A stretch of DNA of 64,000 bases, taken from Nocardioides marmorisolisilvae. Lineage in GTDB: Bacteria > Actinomycetota > Actinomycetes > Propionibacteriales > Nocardioidaceae. The stretch lies in the NCBI RefSeq assembly GCF_031656915.1, contig NZ_CP134227.1, positions 1,860,001 through 1,924,000 of the forward strand. The letters are read 5' to 3'. The translations under genes were made by a program, and so were the position numbers. Of this stretch, positions 33,462 to 41,652 are shown piece by piece (the first letter of the stretch is position 1; each line of letters begins with the position of its first letter). Below the pieces are notes generated by a model. That model made no database searches, was not told the origin of the DNA, and worked only from the letters and a program-made list of their open reading frames with translations.

Positions 33462-34148
33462 TCAGACCCGGCGTACGAAGATGTGATCGGCCGCCTCTGC
33501 CAGGATCTCTGTCGTCTCCCCGGAGCTGCCCACGATGATCCCCTCTGGGCCCGCCGCCACGGTGACGACCTCGCCGGGACGGGCACCCGCGCGGCGCAGC
33601 GCCGCCATCAGGTCCTCGTCCTTCTGCATCTCCTCGCTGATCCGACGCACCCGGACCCGGGAGGGCTCTGCGAGGGCGAGCCCGCTGAGCGGCTCGACGC
33701 CCTCCATGAAGTTCTCGCCGTCGTCGTTCTCGCCGAGCTCAGACAGGCCCGGGATCGGGTTGCCGTACGGCGACTCCGTCGGATGACCGAGCAGGTCCAG
33801 GAGCCGACGCTCGACCTGCTCGCTCATCACGTGCTCCCAGCGGCAGGCCTCCTCGTGCACCTGTTCCCAGTCCATCCCGATCACGTCGACCAGCAACCGC
33901 TCGGCCAGGCGATGCTTGCGCATCACCCGGGTGGCCGCGGCCATGCCGCTGTCGGTGAGCTGCAGGTGCCGGTCGCCCTCGACGGTGAGCAGGCCGTCGC
34001 GCTCCATCCGGGCGACCGTCTGGCTGACCGTCGGACCACTCTGGTGCAGGCGCTCGGCGATGCGGGCCCGCAACGGCACGATGCCCTCCTCGACCAGCTC
34101 GTAGATGGTCCGGAGGTACATCTCAGTGGTGTCGATCAGGTCGCTCAC
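33462..34148 (-). CDS. Iron-dependent regulator, DtxR/IdeR family
   Basis: About 228 residues from the GTG at 34148 (ATGs at 34175 and 34166 are alternatives; family members begin at this GTG position with a residue pattern like L-I-D-T-T-E-M-Y-L-R-T). The N-terminal winged HTH has R-I-A-E-R-L-H-Q-S-G-P-T-V-S-Q-T-V near residues 28-44. The dimerisation and metal domain shows L-A-E-R-L-L-V-D-V-I-G near 77 and C-R-W-E-H-V-M near 98, with metal-binding Cys, Glu and His. The C-terminal SH3-like domain is present. It represses iron uptake genes when Fe2+ is bound, or acts on manganese. Confidence 0.92.
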   Translation of the reverse strand: MSDLIDTTEMYLRTIYELVEEGIVPLRARIAERLHQSGPTVSQTVARMERDGLLTVEGDRHLQLTDSGMAAATRVMRKHRLAERLLVDVIGMDWEQVHEEACRWEHVMSEQVERRLLDLLGHPTESPYGNPIPGLSELGENDDGENFMEGVEPLSGLALAEPSRVRVRRISEEMQKDEDLMAALRRAGARPGEVVTVAAGPEGIIVGSSGETTEILAEAADHIFVRRV

Positions 34149-34195
34149 CCGGCCATTCTTGCCCATCGACCCCACGACGATGCAGGGTGTGCGGA

Positions 34196-34906
34196 GTGAC
34201 GACGCTCCAGATCAGCCGCCGCTTCTGCGGGCCGCCCCGCTCCGCCAACGGCGGCTACACCGCGGGATCCCTTGCCGAGGCGCTCGGCACGGACACCACC
34301 GAGGTCACCTTGCGGATGCCTCCACCGCTCGAGAGCACGATGGACGTCGAGGTCGACGGTGCCCGGGCGTCCCTCACGCACGGCCGCGCCCCGGTGGCGA
34401 CCGCCACCGCGAGCGAGGTGGTCATCGATCCCGTCGAGCCGGTGTCGTACGACGACGCCGCGGCGTTCTCGGCGGCGTACCCCGGACACAGCTTCCACCC
34501 GTTCCCGACGTGCTTCGCCTGCGGGGTCGACCGTGACGACGGGCTGCGGATCTTCCCGGGTCCGGTCTCCGAGGACGAGAGGCCACGGGCCCGCGTCGCC
34601 GCCCCCTGGTGCCCGGCCGACGACGTCGACCTGGCGACGACGTGGGCGGCGCTGGACTGCGTCGGCGGGTGGGCCGGTGACCTGACCGAGCGCCTGATGG
34701 TGCTGGGCCGGATGACCGCCACCGTCGACGTCCTGCCCCGGCCCGGCGAGCCGCACGTGGTGATGGGCCGGGCGCTCGGCTCGAAGGGACGCAAGACGAT
34801 GACCAGCGCGACGCTCTACGACGGCGACGGCCGGATCGTGGGCCGCGCCGCCCATGTGTGGATCGCGGTCGACCCAGCGGCCTTCCACGGGCAGACGCCT
34901 CGATGA
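34196..34906 (+). CDS. Hypothetical hotdog-fold-like protein (236 aa)
   Basis: A GTG at 34196 (RBS GCAGGG 8 bases before) or 34187. The region F-P-T-C-F-A-C-G-V-D near residue 102 and W-A-A-L-D-C-V-G-G-W near 147 resemble duplicated hotdog thioesterase-like folds of acyl-CoA-binding proteins. The reading frame is strongly coding in G+C pattern. No catalytic motif was certain. It is divergent from the IdeR gene by about 47 bases and overlaps the glucosidase start by 4 bases. Confidence 0.65.
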   Translation: MTTLQISRRFCGPPRSANGGYTAGSLAEALGTDTTEVTLRMPPPLESTMDVEVDGARASLTHGRAPVATATASEVVIDPVEPVSYDDAAAFSAAYPGHSFHPFPTCFACGVDRDDGLRIFPGPVSEDERPRARVAAPWCPADDVDLATTWAALDCVGGWAGDLTERLMVLGRMTATVDVLPRPGEPHVVMGRALGSKGRKTMTSATLYDGDGRIVGRAAHVWIAVDPAAFHGQTPR

Positions 34907-36426
34907 CGACGCCCGCGCCGTGGTGGCGCGACGCCGTCGTCTACGAGGTCTACGTCCGCAGCTTCGCCTCGACCGGGGACACCGGGATGGGTGACCTGCG
35001 CGGCGTCGCCGAACGACTGCCCTACCTGGTCGACCTGGGCGTGGACGCGGTCTGGCTGACGCCGTTCTACCCGTCGCCGCAGCACGACAACGGGTACGAC
35101 GTGGCCGACTACCGCGACGTCGACTCCCGCTTCGGGAGCCTCGCGGACTTCGACACGCTGCTCGCGCGGGCGCACGGGCTCGGCCTGCGCGTGCTCGTCG
35201 ACCTGGTGCCCAACCACACCTCGTCGGATCATCCGTGGTTCCGCGAGGCGCTGGCGGCCGGACCCGGCTCACCGGAACGGGCTCGTTACCTCTTCCGCGA
35301 CAAGCCCAACAACTGGCTGTCGGTCTTCGGCGGGTCCGCCTGGCAGCGCACCGACGACGGGCAGTACTACCTGCACCTGTTCGACCGGTCACAGCCCGAC
35401 TTGGACTGGACCGACGATGACGTGCACACCCTGTTCGACGAGGTCCTGCGATTCTGGCTGGACCGAGGAGTGGACGGCTTCCGTGTCGACGTCGCCCACG
35501 GCCTGCGCAAGGCCGCCGGCCTCCCTGACGCCGCGGATCCGGTTGCGGCACAGTCCGGCCTGGTCACCGGGCCCATGTGGGACCAGCCCGAGGTGCACGA
35601 CATCTACCGCCGCTGGCACCGCATCCTCGGCGAGTACGACGGGGACCGGATGGCGGTGGCGGAGGCCTGGGCTGCGACGCCGGCACGGACGATGGCCTAC
35701 TGCCGCCACGACGAGCTGTCGCAGTCGTTCAACTTCCACTGGCTCGAGGCGCCCTGGTCGGTCGCGGCCTTCCGTGAGGTGGTCCGCGAGACCCTGGTGG
35801 AGGTCGCGCGGGTCGATGCCTCGCCGACCTGGGTGCTGTCCAACCACGACGTCGTCCGCCATGTCACGCGGTACGGCGGCGGGGCGCGTGGCCTGGCCCG
35901 CGGGTCGGCCGCCACCCTGACCATGCTCGCGCTGCCCGGGTCGGCGTACCTCTACCAAGGCGAGGAGCTGGGCCTGGAGCAGGTCGACGTACCACCGGCG
36001 GACCGGCAGGACCCGGAGTTCCACAACGGCCGCGGGCCGGGTCGTGACGGCTGTCGGGTTCCGCTGCCCTGGTCGGGCCACGAGAGCCCGTTCGGCAATG
36101 GCACGGGTCGGCCGTGGCTGCCCCAGCCGCCCGAGTGGGCCACGCTCACGGTGGAGGCGCAGCGCAACGACCCGAGTTCGACATGGTCGTTCTACCGGCG
36201 AGCGCTGGCCGCACGCCGAGGGCTGCCGCAGGCGACGGAGGTCACGCTGGTCGACCTCGGCCCGGACGTCTTCGCGTTCCGTCGTGGGCAGGTGCTCGTC
36301 GTTCTCAACGGCGGCGACGACCCTCTGCCGATCCCTGCAGGCGAGGTGTTGATCTCCTCGGCACCGATCGAGAACGACACGCTCCCGGCGAATGCAGGCG
36401 TGTGGCTGGCGGCCCCCGCCTCCTGA
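34903..36426 (+). CDS. Alpha-glucosidase, glycoside hydrolase family 13
   Basis: A 507-residue (alpha/beta)8-barrel enzyme. Conserved regions: D-L-V-P-N-H-T-S-S-D-H near 100, G-F-R-V-D-V-A-H-G-L near 193 (nucleophile Asp), V-A-E-A-W near 249 (acid/base Glu), and L-S-N-H-D-V-V-R-H near 305 (transition-state Asp). The family includes oligo-1,6-glucosidase and trehalose-6-phosphate hydrolase. The length (about 507) fits, though the exact substrate is open. It starts in the stop of the hypothetical gene upstream. Confidence 0.93.
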   Translation: MTTPAPWWRDAVVYEVYVRSFASTGDTGMGDLRGVAERLPYLVDLGVDAVWLTPFYPSPQHDNGYDVADYRDVDSRFGSLADFDTLLARAHGLGLRVLVDLVPNHTSSDHPWFREALAAGPGSPERARYLFRDKPNNWLSVFGGSAWQRTDDGQYYLHLFDRSQPDLDWTDDDVHTLFDEVLRFWLDRGVDGFRVDVAHGLRKAAGLPDAADPVAAQSGLVTGPMWDQPEVHDIYRRWHRILGEYDGDRMAVAEAWAATPARTMAYCRHDELSQSFNFHWLEAPWSVAAFREVVRETLVEVARVDASPTWVLSNHDVVRHVTRYGGGARGLARGSAATLTMLALPGSAYLYQGEELGLEQVDVPPADRQDPEFHNGRGPGRDGCRVPLPWSGHESPFGNGTGRPWLPQPPEWATLTVEAQRNDPSSTWSFYRRALAARRGLPQATEVTLVDLGPDVFAFRRGQVLVVLNGGDDPLPIPAGEVLISSAPIENDTLPANAGVWLAAPAS

Positions 36427-36430
36427 CCCC

Positions 36431-36880
36431 TCAGTCCATCGCGGCGTTGTAGCGCCCGAGCTGGACGGCCAGCTCGCGGATCTCGGCATCGGACCAGTCG
36501 GAGAGCCGCTCCTCGTACCAGCGCCGGCGCAGCCGGTCCACCTCACGGAGCCGTTCGACGGCGGCGCCGGTGGCGGTGAGGATCTGCGCCCGGCCGTCCT
36601 CGGGGTCGGGGGCCCGCTCGACGAAGCCGAACTGCTCGAGCAGCGCGACCTGGCGGCTGACCGCGCCCTTGTCGATGGCGAACACCTCGGCCAGCGCAGA
36701 CGAGCGCTGCGGGCCGTTCTCGTGCAGTGACCGCAGGATGGAGTATGCCGCACTCGGTAGCTGCGGATCCACCATCCGCGCCCGGGTAGACGTCGCCCGC
36801 CGGATCCGGCGCATGATGGCGCTGAGCTCGTGCTCGAGAGCGGTGGTGGCCTCTGCGCGGTCGCGGGGCTTGGCGTTCAT
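36431..36880 (-). CDS. MarR-family transcriptional regulator
   Basis: A 149-residue winged-helix regulator from the ATG at 36880. S-S-A-L-A-E-V-F-A-I-D-K-G-A-V-S-R-Q near residues 60-77 is the recognition region and D-P-E-D-G-R-A near 93-99 the wing. MarR proteins repress efflux or catabolic genes and respond to small ligands. Its target is not evident; the stop faces the convergent glucosidase gene 4 bases away. A 12-codon ORF with a very strong ribosome site lies about 140 bases upstream. Confidence 0.9.
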   Translation of the reverse strand: MNAKPRDRAEATTALEHELSAIMRRIRRATSTRARMVDPQLPSAAYSILRSLHENGPQRSSALAEVFAIDKGAVSRQVALLEQFGFVERAPDPEDGRAQILTATGAAVERLREVDRLRRRWYEERLSDWSDAEIRELAVQLGRYNAAMD

Positions 36881-37019
36881 GTCGCCATCGTAGGGGAGGC
36901 CATGATCGCGCAGACGACCCGCAGGCGTGGCCTGGTGGCCGTCGCCGGGGGACGTGATCCCGGCGCACCTGCGGGTCGGGTGTCTGCCTGGTAGTCGCCG
37001 CGAACGACGACGCCGTTCG

Positions 37020-37058
37020 CTAGCGGACAGCCACCTCACGCGTCCTGAAAGAACTCAT
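37020..37058 (-). CDS. Possible 12-codon leader ORF with near-perfect Shine-Dalgarno
   Basis: ATG at 37058 codes MSSFRTREVAVR and then TAG. It is preceded by GGAAAGGAGGTGGTCC (37064-37079, minus strand), which matches the 16S rRNA 3' tail over at least 11 bases. It lies between the exporter gene stop at 37148 and the MarR start at 36880. The rest of 36881-37147 has no other gene that I can support. It could be a regulatory leader, or a relic of rRNA-like sequence. Confidence 0.4.
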   Translation of the reverse strand: MSSFRTREVAVR

Positions 37059-37147
37059 TCCTCGGACCACCTCCTTTCCCGTGTGCCACCACGGTAGGCC
37101 GCGCGACCGCAGCGCTCAACGGGTTTAGCGCGAAGAAAGCTGCCTCG

Positions 37148-39136
37148 TCAGACGACGGCCGCGGCGGCGAACTGGGACTGGTAGAGCCGCGCGTAGGCAC
37201 CGTCCGCAGCCAGCAAGGCCTCGTGCGTGCCCTGCTCGACGATCGATCCGTGCTCCATCACCAAGATGAGGTCGGCGTCCCGGATGGTGGAGAGCCGGTG
37301 CGCGATCACGAACGAGGTCCGGTCGGTGCGAAGCGCGGCCATGGCGTGCTGCAACAACAACTCGGTGCGGGTGTCGACCGACGAGGTCGCCTCGTCGAGG
37401 ATCAGGAGCTCGGGGCTGGCCAGGAACGCCCGCGCGATGGTCACCAGCTGCCGCTCACCGGCGGAGAGGTTCGATCCCTCCTCGTCGACCAGGGTGTCGT
37501 AACCGTCGGGCAGCGAGTGCACGAATCGGTCGACGAAGGTGGCCCGGGCCGCGGCGAGGATCTCCTCCTCGGTGGCGTCCGGGCGGCCATAGGCGATGTT
37601 GTCGCGAATGGTCCCCTCGAAGAGCCAGGTGTCCTGGAGCACCATCCCGATCTGGCTGCGGAGGTCGGCGCGAGGCATCGAGGTGATGTCCACGCCGTCG
37701 AGGGTGATGCGGCCCCGCCGTACGTCGTAGAAGCGCATCACCAGGTTGACCAGCGTGGTCTTGCCGGCGCCCGTCGGTCCGACGATCGCGACCGTCTGCC
37801 CGGGGCGCGCGACGAGCGAAAGGTGCTCGATCAGCGGCTCGTCGGGGTCGTAGGAGAAGGACACGTCCTCGAAGCAGACCTCGCCGTGCCGCTCCGCAGC
37901 CGGGCTGCCGGCCTCGTCGCGGCTCTCCTCCGGGGCGTCGAGCAGCTCGAAGACACGCTCGGCCGACGCGACCCCGGACTGCAGCAGGTTCGCCATCGAG
38001 GCCACCTGGGTGAGTGGCTGGGTGAACTGCCGGGAGTACTGGATGAAGGCCTGGATGTCACCCAGCGACATCGACCCGTGTGCGACCCGCAGCCCACCGA
38101 CGACAGCGATCACGACGTAGTTGAGGTTCCCGACGAACATCATCACCGGCATGATGAGGCCGCTGACGAACTGGGCGCCGAAGGACGACTTGAACAAGGC
38201 CTCGTTCTCGACCTCGAAGGTGTCCTCCACCTCGTGCTGCTTGCCGAAGACCTTGACCAGGGCGTGCCCGGTGAAGGTCTCCTCGATGTGGGCGTTGAGC
38301 CGCCCGGTGCGCCGCCACTGGTCGATGAACAGGGGCTGCGAGCGCGCCATCACGGTGCGCGCCGCGATCATCGCGATCGGCACGGACACCAACGCGACCA
38401 GGGCGAGCACCCACGAGATCCAGAACATCATGCTCAACACGGCAACGACGGTGAGCAGGCTGGTCATCAGCTGGCTCATCGTCTGCTGGAGGGTCTGGCT
38501 GACGTTGTCGATGTCGTTGGTGACCCGCGAGAGCAGCTCACCGCGCGGTTGCTTGTCGAAGTAGCTCAACGGCAGCCGGTTGACCTTGTCCTCGACGTCG
38601 GCCCGCATCCGTCGGACGGTGTTCTGCACGACGTCGTTGAGCAGGTAGCCCTGCCCGAAGCTGAGCAGTGCGCCGACGGCGTACACGCCGAGCGCGAGCA
38701 ACAGGACCATCGCGACGGCGTGGAAGTCGACGCCGTGGGTCAGGTGCATCGCCGAGACCAGGTCGGCCCGGGTGGAGTTGCCGGACGCCTTCAGGTGTGC
38801 CACGGCGTCGGCCTTCGAGCCGTGAGCGAGCACCTGCTTGCCGACCAGACCGCCGAAGATCAGGTCGGTCGCGCGGCCGAGGATCTTCGGCCCGAGGGCC
38901 GCGAGGGCCACCGCGCACAGCGCGAACAGCACGACGCCGATCGCCTTGGCACGGTCGGGGCGCATCCGCGCGATCAAGCGCTTGGCCGACGGCTTGAACG
39001 TGCTCGCCTTCTGGCCGACCATGCCGCCGCCCCACGGGCCGCGACCCGGCCCGCCCTGAGCCACCTGGACCCGCTCGGTCTCCTTCAGGCGGCCGCCCTG
39101 CGCGGTCGACCCTGCCTCCTGACGTCGCTCGCTCAT
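37148..39136 (-). CDS. ABC exporter subunit, fused permease and ATPase (662 aa)
   Basis: A 662-residue half-transporter. An N-terminal Gly/Gln-rich cytoplasmic extension of about 60 residues precedes six membrane helices (roughly 65-350). The ATPase domain has Walker A GPTGAGKT near 450, a non-canonical signature LSAGERQ near 550, and canonical Walker B LLILDEATSSVD near 570. It overlaps the neighbouring exporter gene by 4 bases (ATGA), so they form a heterodimer of the TM287/288 or BmrCD type. The full catalytic Glu is in this subunit. Drug or lipid export is the usual role. Confidence 0.93.
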   Translation of the reverse strand: MSERRQEAGSTAQGGRLKETERVQVAQGGPGRGPWGGGMVGQKASTFKPSAKRLIARMRPDRAKAIGVVLFALCAVALAALGPKILGRATDLIFGGLVGKQVLAHGSKADAVAHLKASGNSTRADLVSAMHLTHGVDFHAVAMVLLLALGVYAVGALLSFGQGYLLNDVVQNTVRRMRADVEDKVNRLPLSYFDKQPRGELLSRVTNDIDNVSQTLQQTMSQLMTSLLTVVAVLSMMFWISWVLALVALVSVPIAMIAARTVMARSQPLFIDQWRRTGRLNAHIEETFTGHALVKVFGKQHEVEDTFEVENEALFKSSFGAQFVSGLIMPVMMFVGNLNYVVIAVVGGLRVAHGSMSLGDIQAFIQYSRQFTQPLTQVASMANLLQSGVASAERVFELLDAPEESRDEAGSPAAERHGEVCFEDVSFSYDPDEPLIEHLSLVARPGQTVAIVGPTGAGKTTLVNLVMRFYDVRRGRITLDGVDITSMPRADLRSQIGMVLQDTWLFEGTIRDNIAYGRPDATEEEILAAARATFVDRFVHSLPDGYDTLVDEEGSNLSAGERQLVTIARAFLASPELLILDEATSSVDTRTELLLQHAMAALRTDRTSFVIAHRLSTIRDADLILVMEHGSIVEQGTHEALLAADGAYARLYQSQFAAAAVV

Positions 39137-40866
39137 GCCGCCTCCTCCGCGGACATCTGGGACTCGACGATCTCCCGGTACGTGGCGCAGGACTCGAGCA
39201 GCTCGTGATGGGTGCCGCTGCCGACGACCGCACCGTCCTCCACCACCAGGATCAGGTCCGCGTCGCGGATCGTCGACACGCGCTGCGCGACGATCAGCAC
39301 CGTCGAGTCACGCGTCACCGGCTTGAGCGCGGCCCGCAACCGGGCGTCGGTCGCCAGGTCGAGCGCCGAGAACGAGTCGTCGAACAGGTAGATCTCCGGC
39401 CGCCGGATCAGGGCTCGTGCGATGGCCAGCCGTTGCCGCTGACCACCCGACACGTTGGTGCCGCCCTGGGCGATGTGCGCCTCCAGCCCGCCGGGCATCG
39501 CCGCGACGAAGTCGCGGGCCTGGGCGATCTCGAGCGCCTCCCACATCTCCTCCTCGGTCGCGTCGGCCTTGCCGTAGCGCAGGTTGGAGGCGACGGTCCC
39601 CGAGAAGAGGAACGCCTTCTGCGGGATCAGGCCGAGGCGGGCCCACAACGCGTCGGGGTCCAGCCGTCGTACGTCGACGCCGCCGACGTACACGGCGCCG
39701 CCGGTGACGTCGAACAGCCGCGGGACCAGGTTGACCATCGTCGACTTGCCGGCGCCGGTCGAGCCGATGATCGCGACCGTCTGTCCGGGGCGCGCCTCGA
39801 AGGTGACGTCGCGCACCACAGGGACGTCTGCTCCGGGGTAGGTCAAGCTGACCGAGTCGAAGCGCAGGGTGCCGCGCTCGGCGACGCCGGTGACCGGCTG
39901 CTCGGGCGCGACCACCGAGCTGTCGGCGTCGAGCACCTCGACGATCCGGTCCGCGCAGACCGCGGCGCGCGGGATCATCATCATCATGAAGGTGCCCATC
40001 ATCACCGACATCAGGATCTGCATGATGTAGGACAGGTAGGCAGTCAGATCGCCGATCTGCATGGTGCCGGCGTCGATGCGATGCCCACCGAACCACAGCA
40101 CCGCGACCGAGGACAGGTTCGCGATCACCATCACGGTCGGGAACATCGCGGCCATCCACCGCCCGGCCCGGACCGAGACGTCGGTCAGGTCGTCGTTGGC
40201 GACCCGGAACCGCTCGGTCTCCTCGGGCTCGCGTACGAAGGCCCGCACCACGCGAACGCCGGTGATCTGCTCGCGTAGCAGCCGGTTCACCTCGTCGATC
40301 CGGACCTGCATCTGGCGGAAGCTGGGCACCATGTGCGCGATCACGAACCCGATCGAGGCGGCGAGCAGCGGGACTGAGACCGCGATCAGCCAGGACAGCC
40401 CGAGGTTCACATGCATCGCCATCACGATGCCGCCGACCATCATGATCGGCGCCATCACCATGAGCGTGAAGGACATCAGCACCAGCATCTGGACCTGCTG
40501 GACGTCGTTGGTCTCGCGGGTGATCAGCGACGGTGCGCCGAAGTGCTGGACCTCGCGCTGGCTGAACATGCCGACGCGGTGGAAGATCGCCGCGCGCAGG
40601 TCACGACCGAAGCCCATCGCGGTCCGGGCCGCGCAGTAGACCGCGGCGACCGAGCAGGCGATCTGGACACACGCGACACCGAGCATCACGGCCCCGGTCC
40701 GCACGATGTAGCCGATGTCTCCGGTGACCACACCGTTGTCGATGATGTCGGCGTTCAGGCTGGGCAGGAACAGGGCCGCTACGGTGCCGACGAACTGCAG
40801 GCAGACGATCGCCACGATCCACCGGCGGTAGGTCCGCAGATAGCGGCGGACTAGCTCGATGAGCAC
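39133..40866 (-). CDS. ABC exporter subunit with degenerate Walker B (577 aa)
   Basis: A 577-residue half-transporter, six membrane helices in residues 15-310. Walker A GSTGAGKS near 369, canonical signature NVSGGQRQ near 472, and Walker B Y-L-F-D-D-S-F-S-A-L-D near 490, where the catalytic Glu after the Walker B Asp is Asp. This loss marks the degenerate nucleotide site of heterodimeric exporters, matched by the non-canonical signature of the partner. It starts immediately after the TetR-type regulator gene and is presumably repressed by it. Confidence 0.93.
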   Translation of the reverse strand: MLIELVRRYLRTYRRWIVAIVCLQFVGTVAALFLPSLNADIIDNGVVTGDIGYIVRTGAVMLGVACVQIACSVAAVYCAARTAMGFGRDLRAAIFHRVGMFSQREVQHFGAPSLITRETNDVQQVQMLVLMSFTLMVMAPIMMVGGIVMAMHVNLGLSWLIAVSVPLLAASIGFVIAHMVPSFRQMQVRIDEVNRLLREQITGVRVVRAFVREPEETERFRVANDDLTDVSVRAGRWMAAMFPTVMVIANLSSVAVLWFGGHRIDAGTMQIGDLTAYLSYIMQILMSVMMGTFMMMMIPRAAVCADRIVEVLDADSSVVAPEQPVTGVAERGTLRFDSVSLTYPGADVPVVRDVTFEARPGQTVAIIGSTGAGKSTMVNLVPRLFDVTGGAVYVGGVDVRRLDPDALWARLGLIPQKAFLFSGTVASNLRYGKADATEEEMWEALEIAQARDFVAAMPGGLEAHIAQGGTNVSGGQRQRLAIARALIRRPEIYLFDDSFSALDLATDARLRAALKPVTRDSTVLIVAQRVSTIRDADLILVVEDGAVVGSGTHHELLESCATYREIVESQMSAEEAA

Positions 40867-41481
40867 TCAGATCCCTCCTTGGTCGGGTGCGGAGCCCTCG
40901 CGGAGCGTGCCGTGCAGCACGACGTCCACGATCTGCTCGGCGGTGAGCGGGCGCTGGTTGGAGATGTGCGGGTGGCTGCCGGAGAAGGTCAGCAGCCGCA
41001 GCAGCTGCACGACGTCCTCGACCGGAACGCGGAACCGATCGGCGTCCGGATCGAGCACCCTGCCCAGACCCTCGTTGGCGAGTCGCTTGCGCAGTTGTGG
41101 CGCGCCCATCCGGTCGGGGGGCCGGCGTACCGCCATCGCTGTCATCATCTCGAAGATCCCGATGAACCTTCGCTGGAGCAGTGCGGTGGCCTCCACGAGC
41201 CGGGCCTCCAGGGGCTCGGCCAGGTCGATCCCGGCGATCGCCTCGAGGAACGGCTCGGGATCGAACTCGGCGGCGAGCACGGCGTCGAAGAGGCCGTCCT
41301 TGGTCGGGAACACCCGGAAGATGGTGCCCTCGGCGACGCCGGCCGCCTCGGCGATCTGCCGGGTGGTGGTGTCCCGGCCGTGCTCGACGAGCAGCGGGCG
41401 CGCCGCCGCCAGGATCGCCGTACGGCGCTCGTCCGCCGGCATCGGCCGAGCACGCTCTCGGGTGGTCACGCCCGCCAGCAT
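40867..41481 (-). CDS. TetR-family repressor of the ABC exporter
   Basis: A 204-residue regulator from the ATG at 41481. The N-terminal HTH is R-R-T-A-I-L-A-A-A-R-P-L-L near residue 19 and T-T-T-R-Q-I-A-E-A-A-G-V-A-E-G-T-I-F-R near 38-56. The C-terminal ligand domain is diverse. It is the first gene of the operon: its stop touches the start of the 577-residue subunit gene. A palindrome abuts its start codon (see 41484-41503), so it probably represses itself and the exporter. Confidence 0.9.
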   Translation of the reverse strand: MLAGVTTRERARPMPADERRTAILAAARPLLVEHGRDTTTRQIAEAAGVAEGTIFRVFPTKDGLFDAVLAAEFDPEPFLEAIAGIDLAEPLEARLVEATALLQRRFIGIFEMMTAMAVRRPPDRMGAPQLRKRLANEGLGRVLDPDADRFRVPVEDVVQLLRLLTFSGSHPHISNQRPLTAEQIVDVVLHGTLREGSAPDQGGI

Positions 41482-41483
41482 AA

Positions 41484-41503
41484 GTGAGTGAGCACTCACT
41501 CAC
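41484..41503. promoter_or_regulatory. TetR-type operator abutting the regulator start codon
   Basis: GTGAGTGA and TCACTCAC, 8-bp perfect arms with a GCAC spacer, 2 bases before the ATG at 41481. There is no ribosome-binding site in this space, so the transcript may be leaderless, or the GTG at 41499 may be the start. The layout resembles operators of other TetR regulators, and suggests autoregulation. Confidence 0.7.
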
Positions 41504-41521
41504 AACGGATTTTCCCACTCT

Positions 41522-41644
41522 GCCGAGGCGGCGCAACGTTGCCGCCCGAACCTGCCGAGGCGGCGCAACTTTGCAAGCAGCCGCGGACGACCTGCAAATT
41601 TGCGCCGCCTCGACGTACTTCCGCTGCAAGGTTGCGCCGCCTCG
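41522..41644. repeat. Four-unit intergenic hairpin repeat, copy 1
   Basis: Two direct units GCCGAGGCGGCGCAAC... (41522-41542, 41554-41575) are followed by two inverted units TGCAAxxTTGCGCCGCCTCG (41593-41612, 41625-41644). Nested pairing gives a long double-armed hairpin of about 120 bases. It ends 9 bases before the stop of the S15 peptidase gene (minus strand) and precedes the TetR gene. A second copy of the family is at 58096-58210. Confidence 0.8.
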
Positions 41645-41652
41645 ACGGAGGT

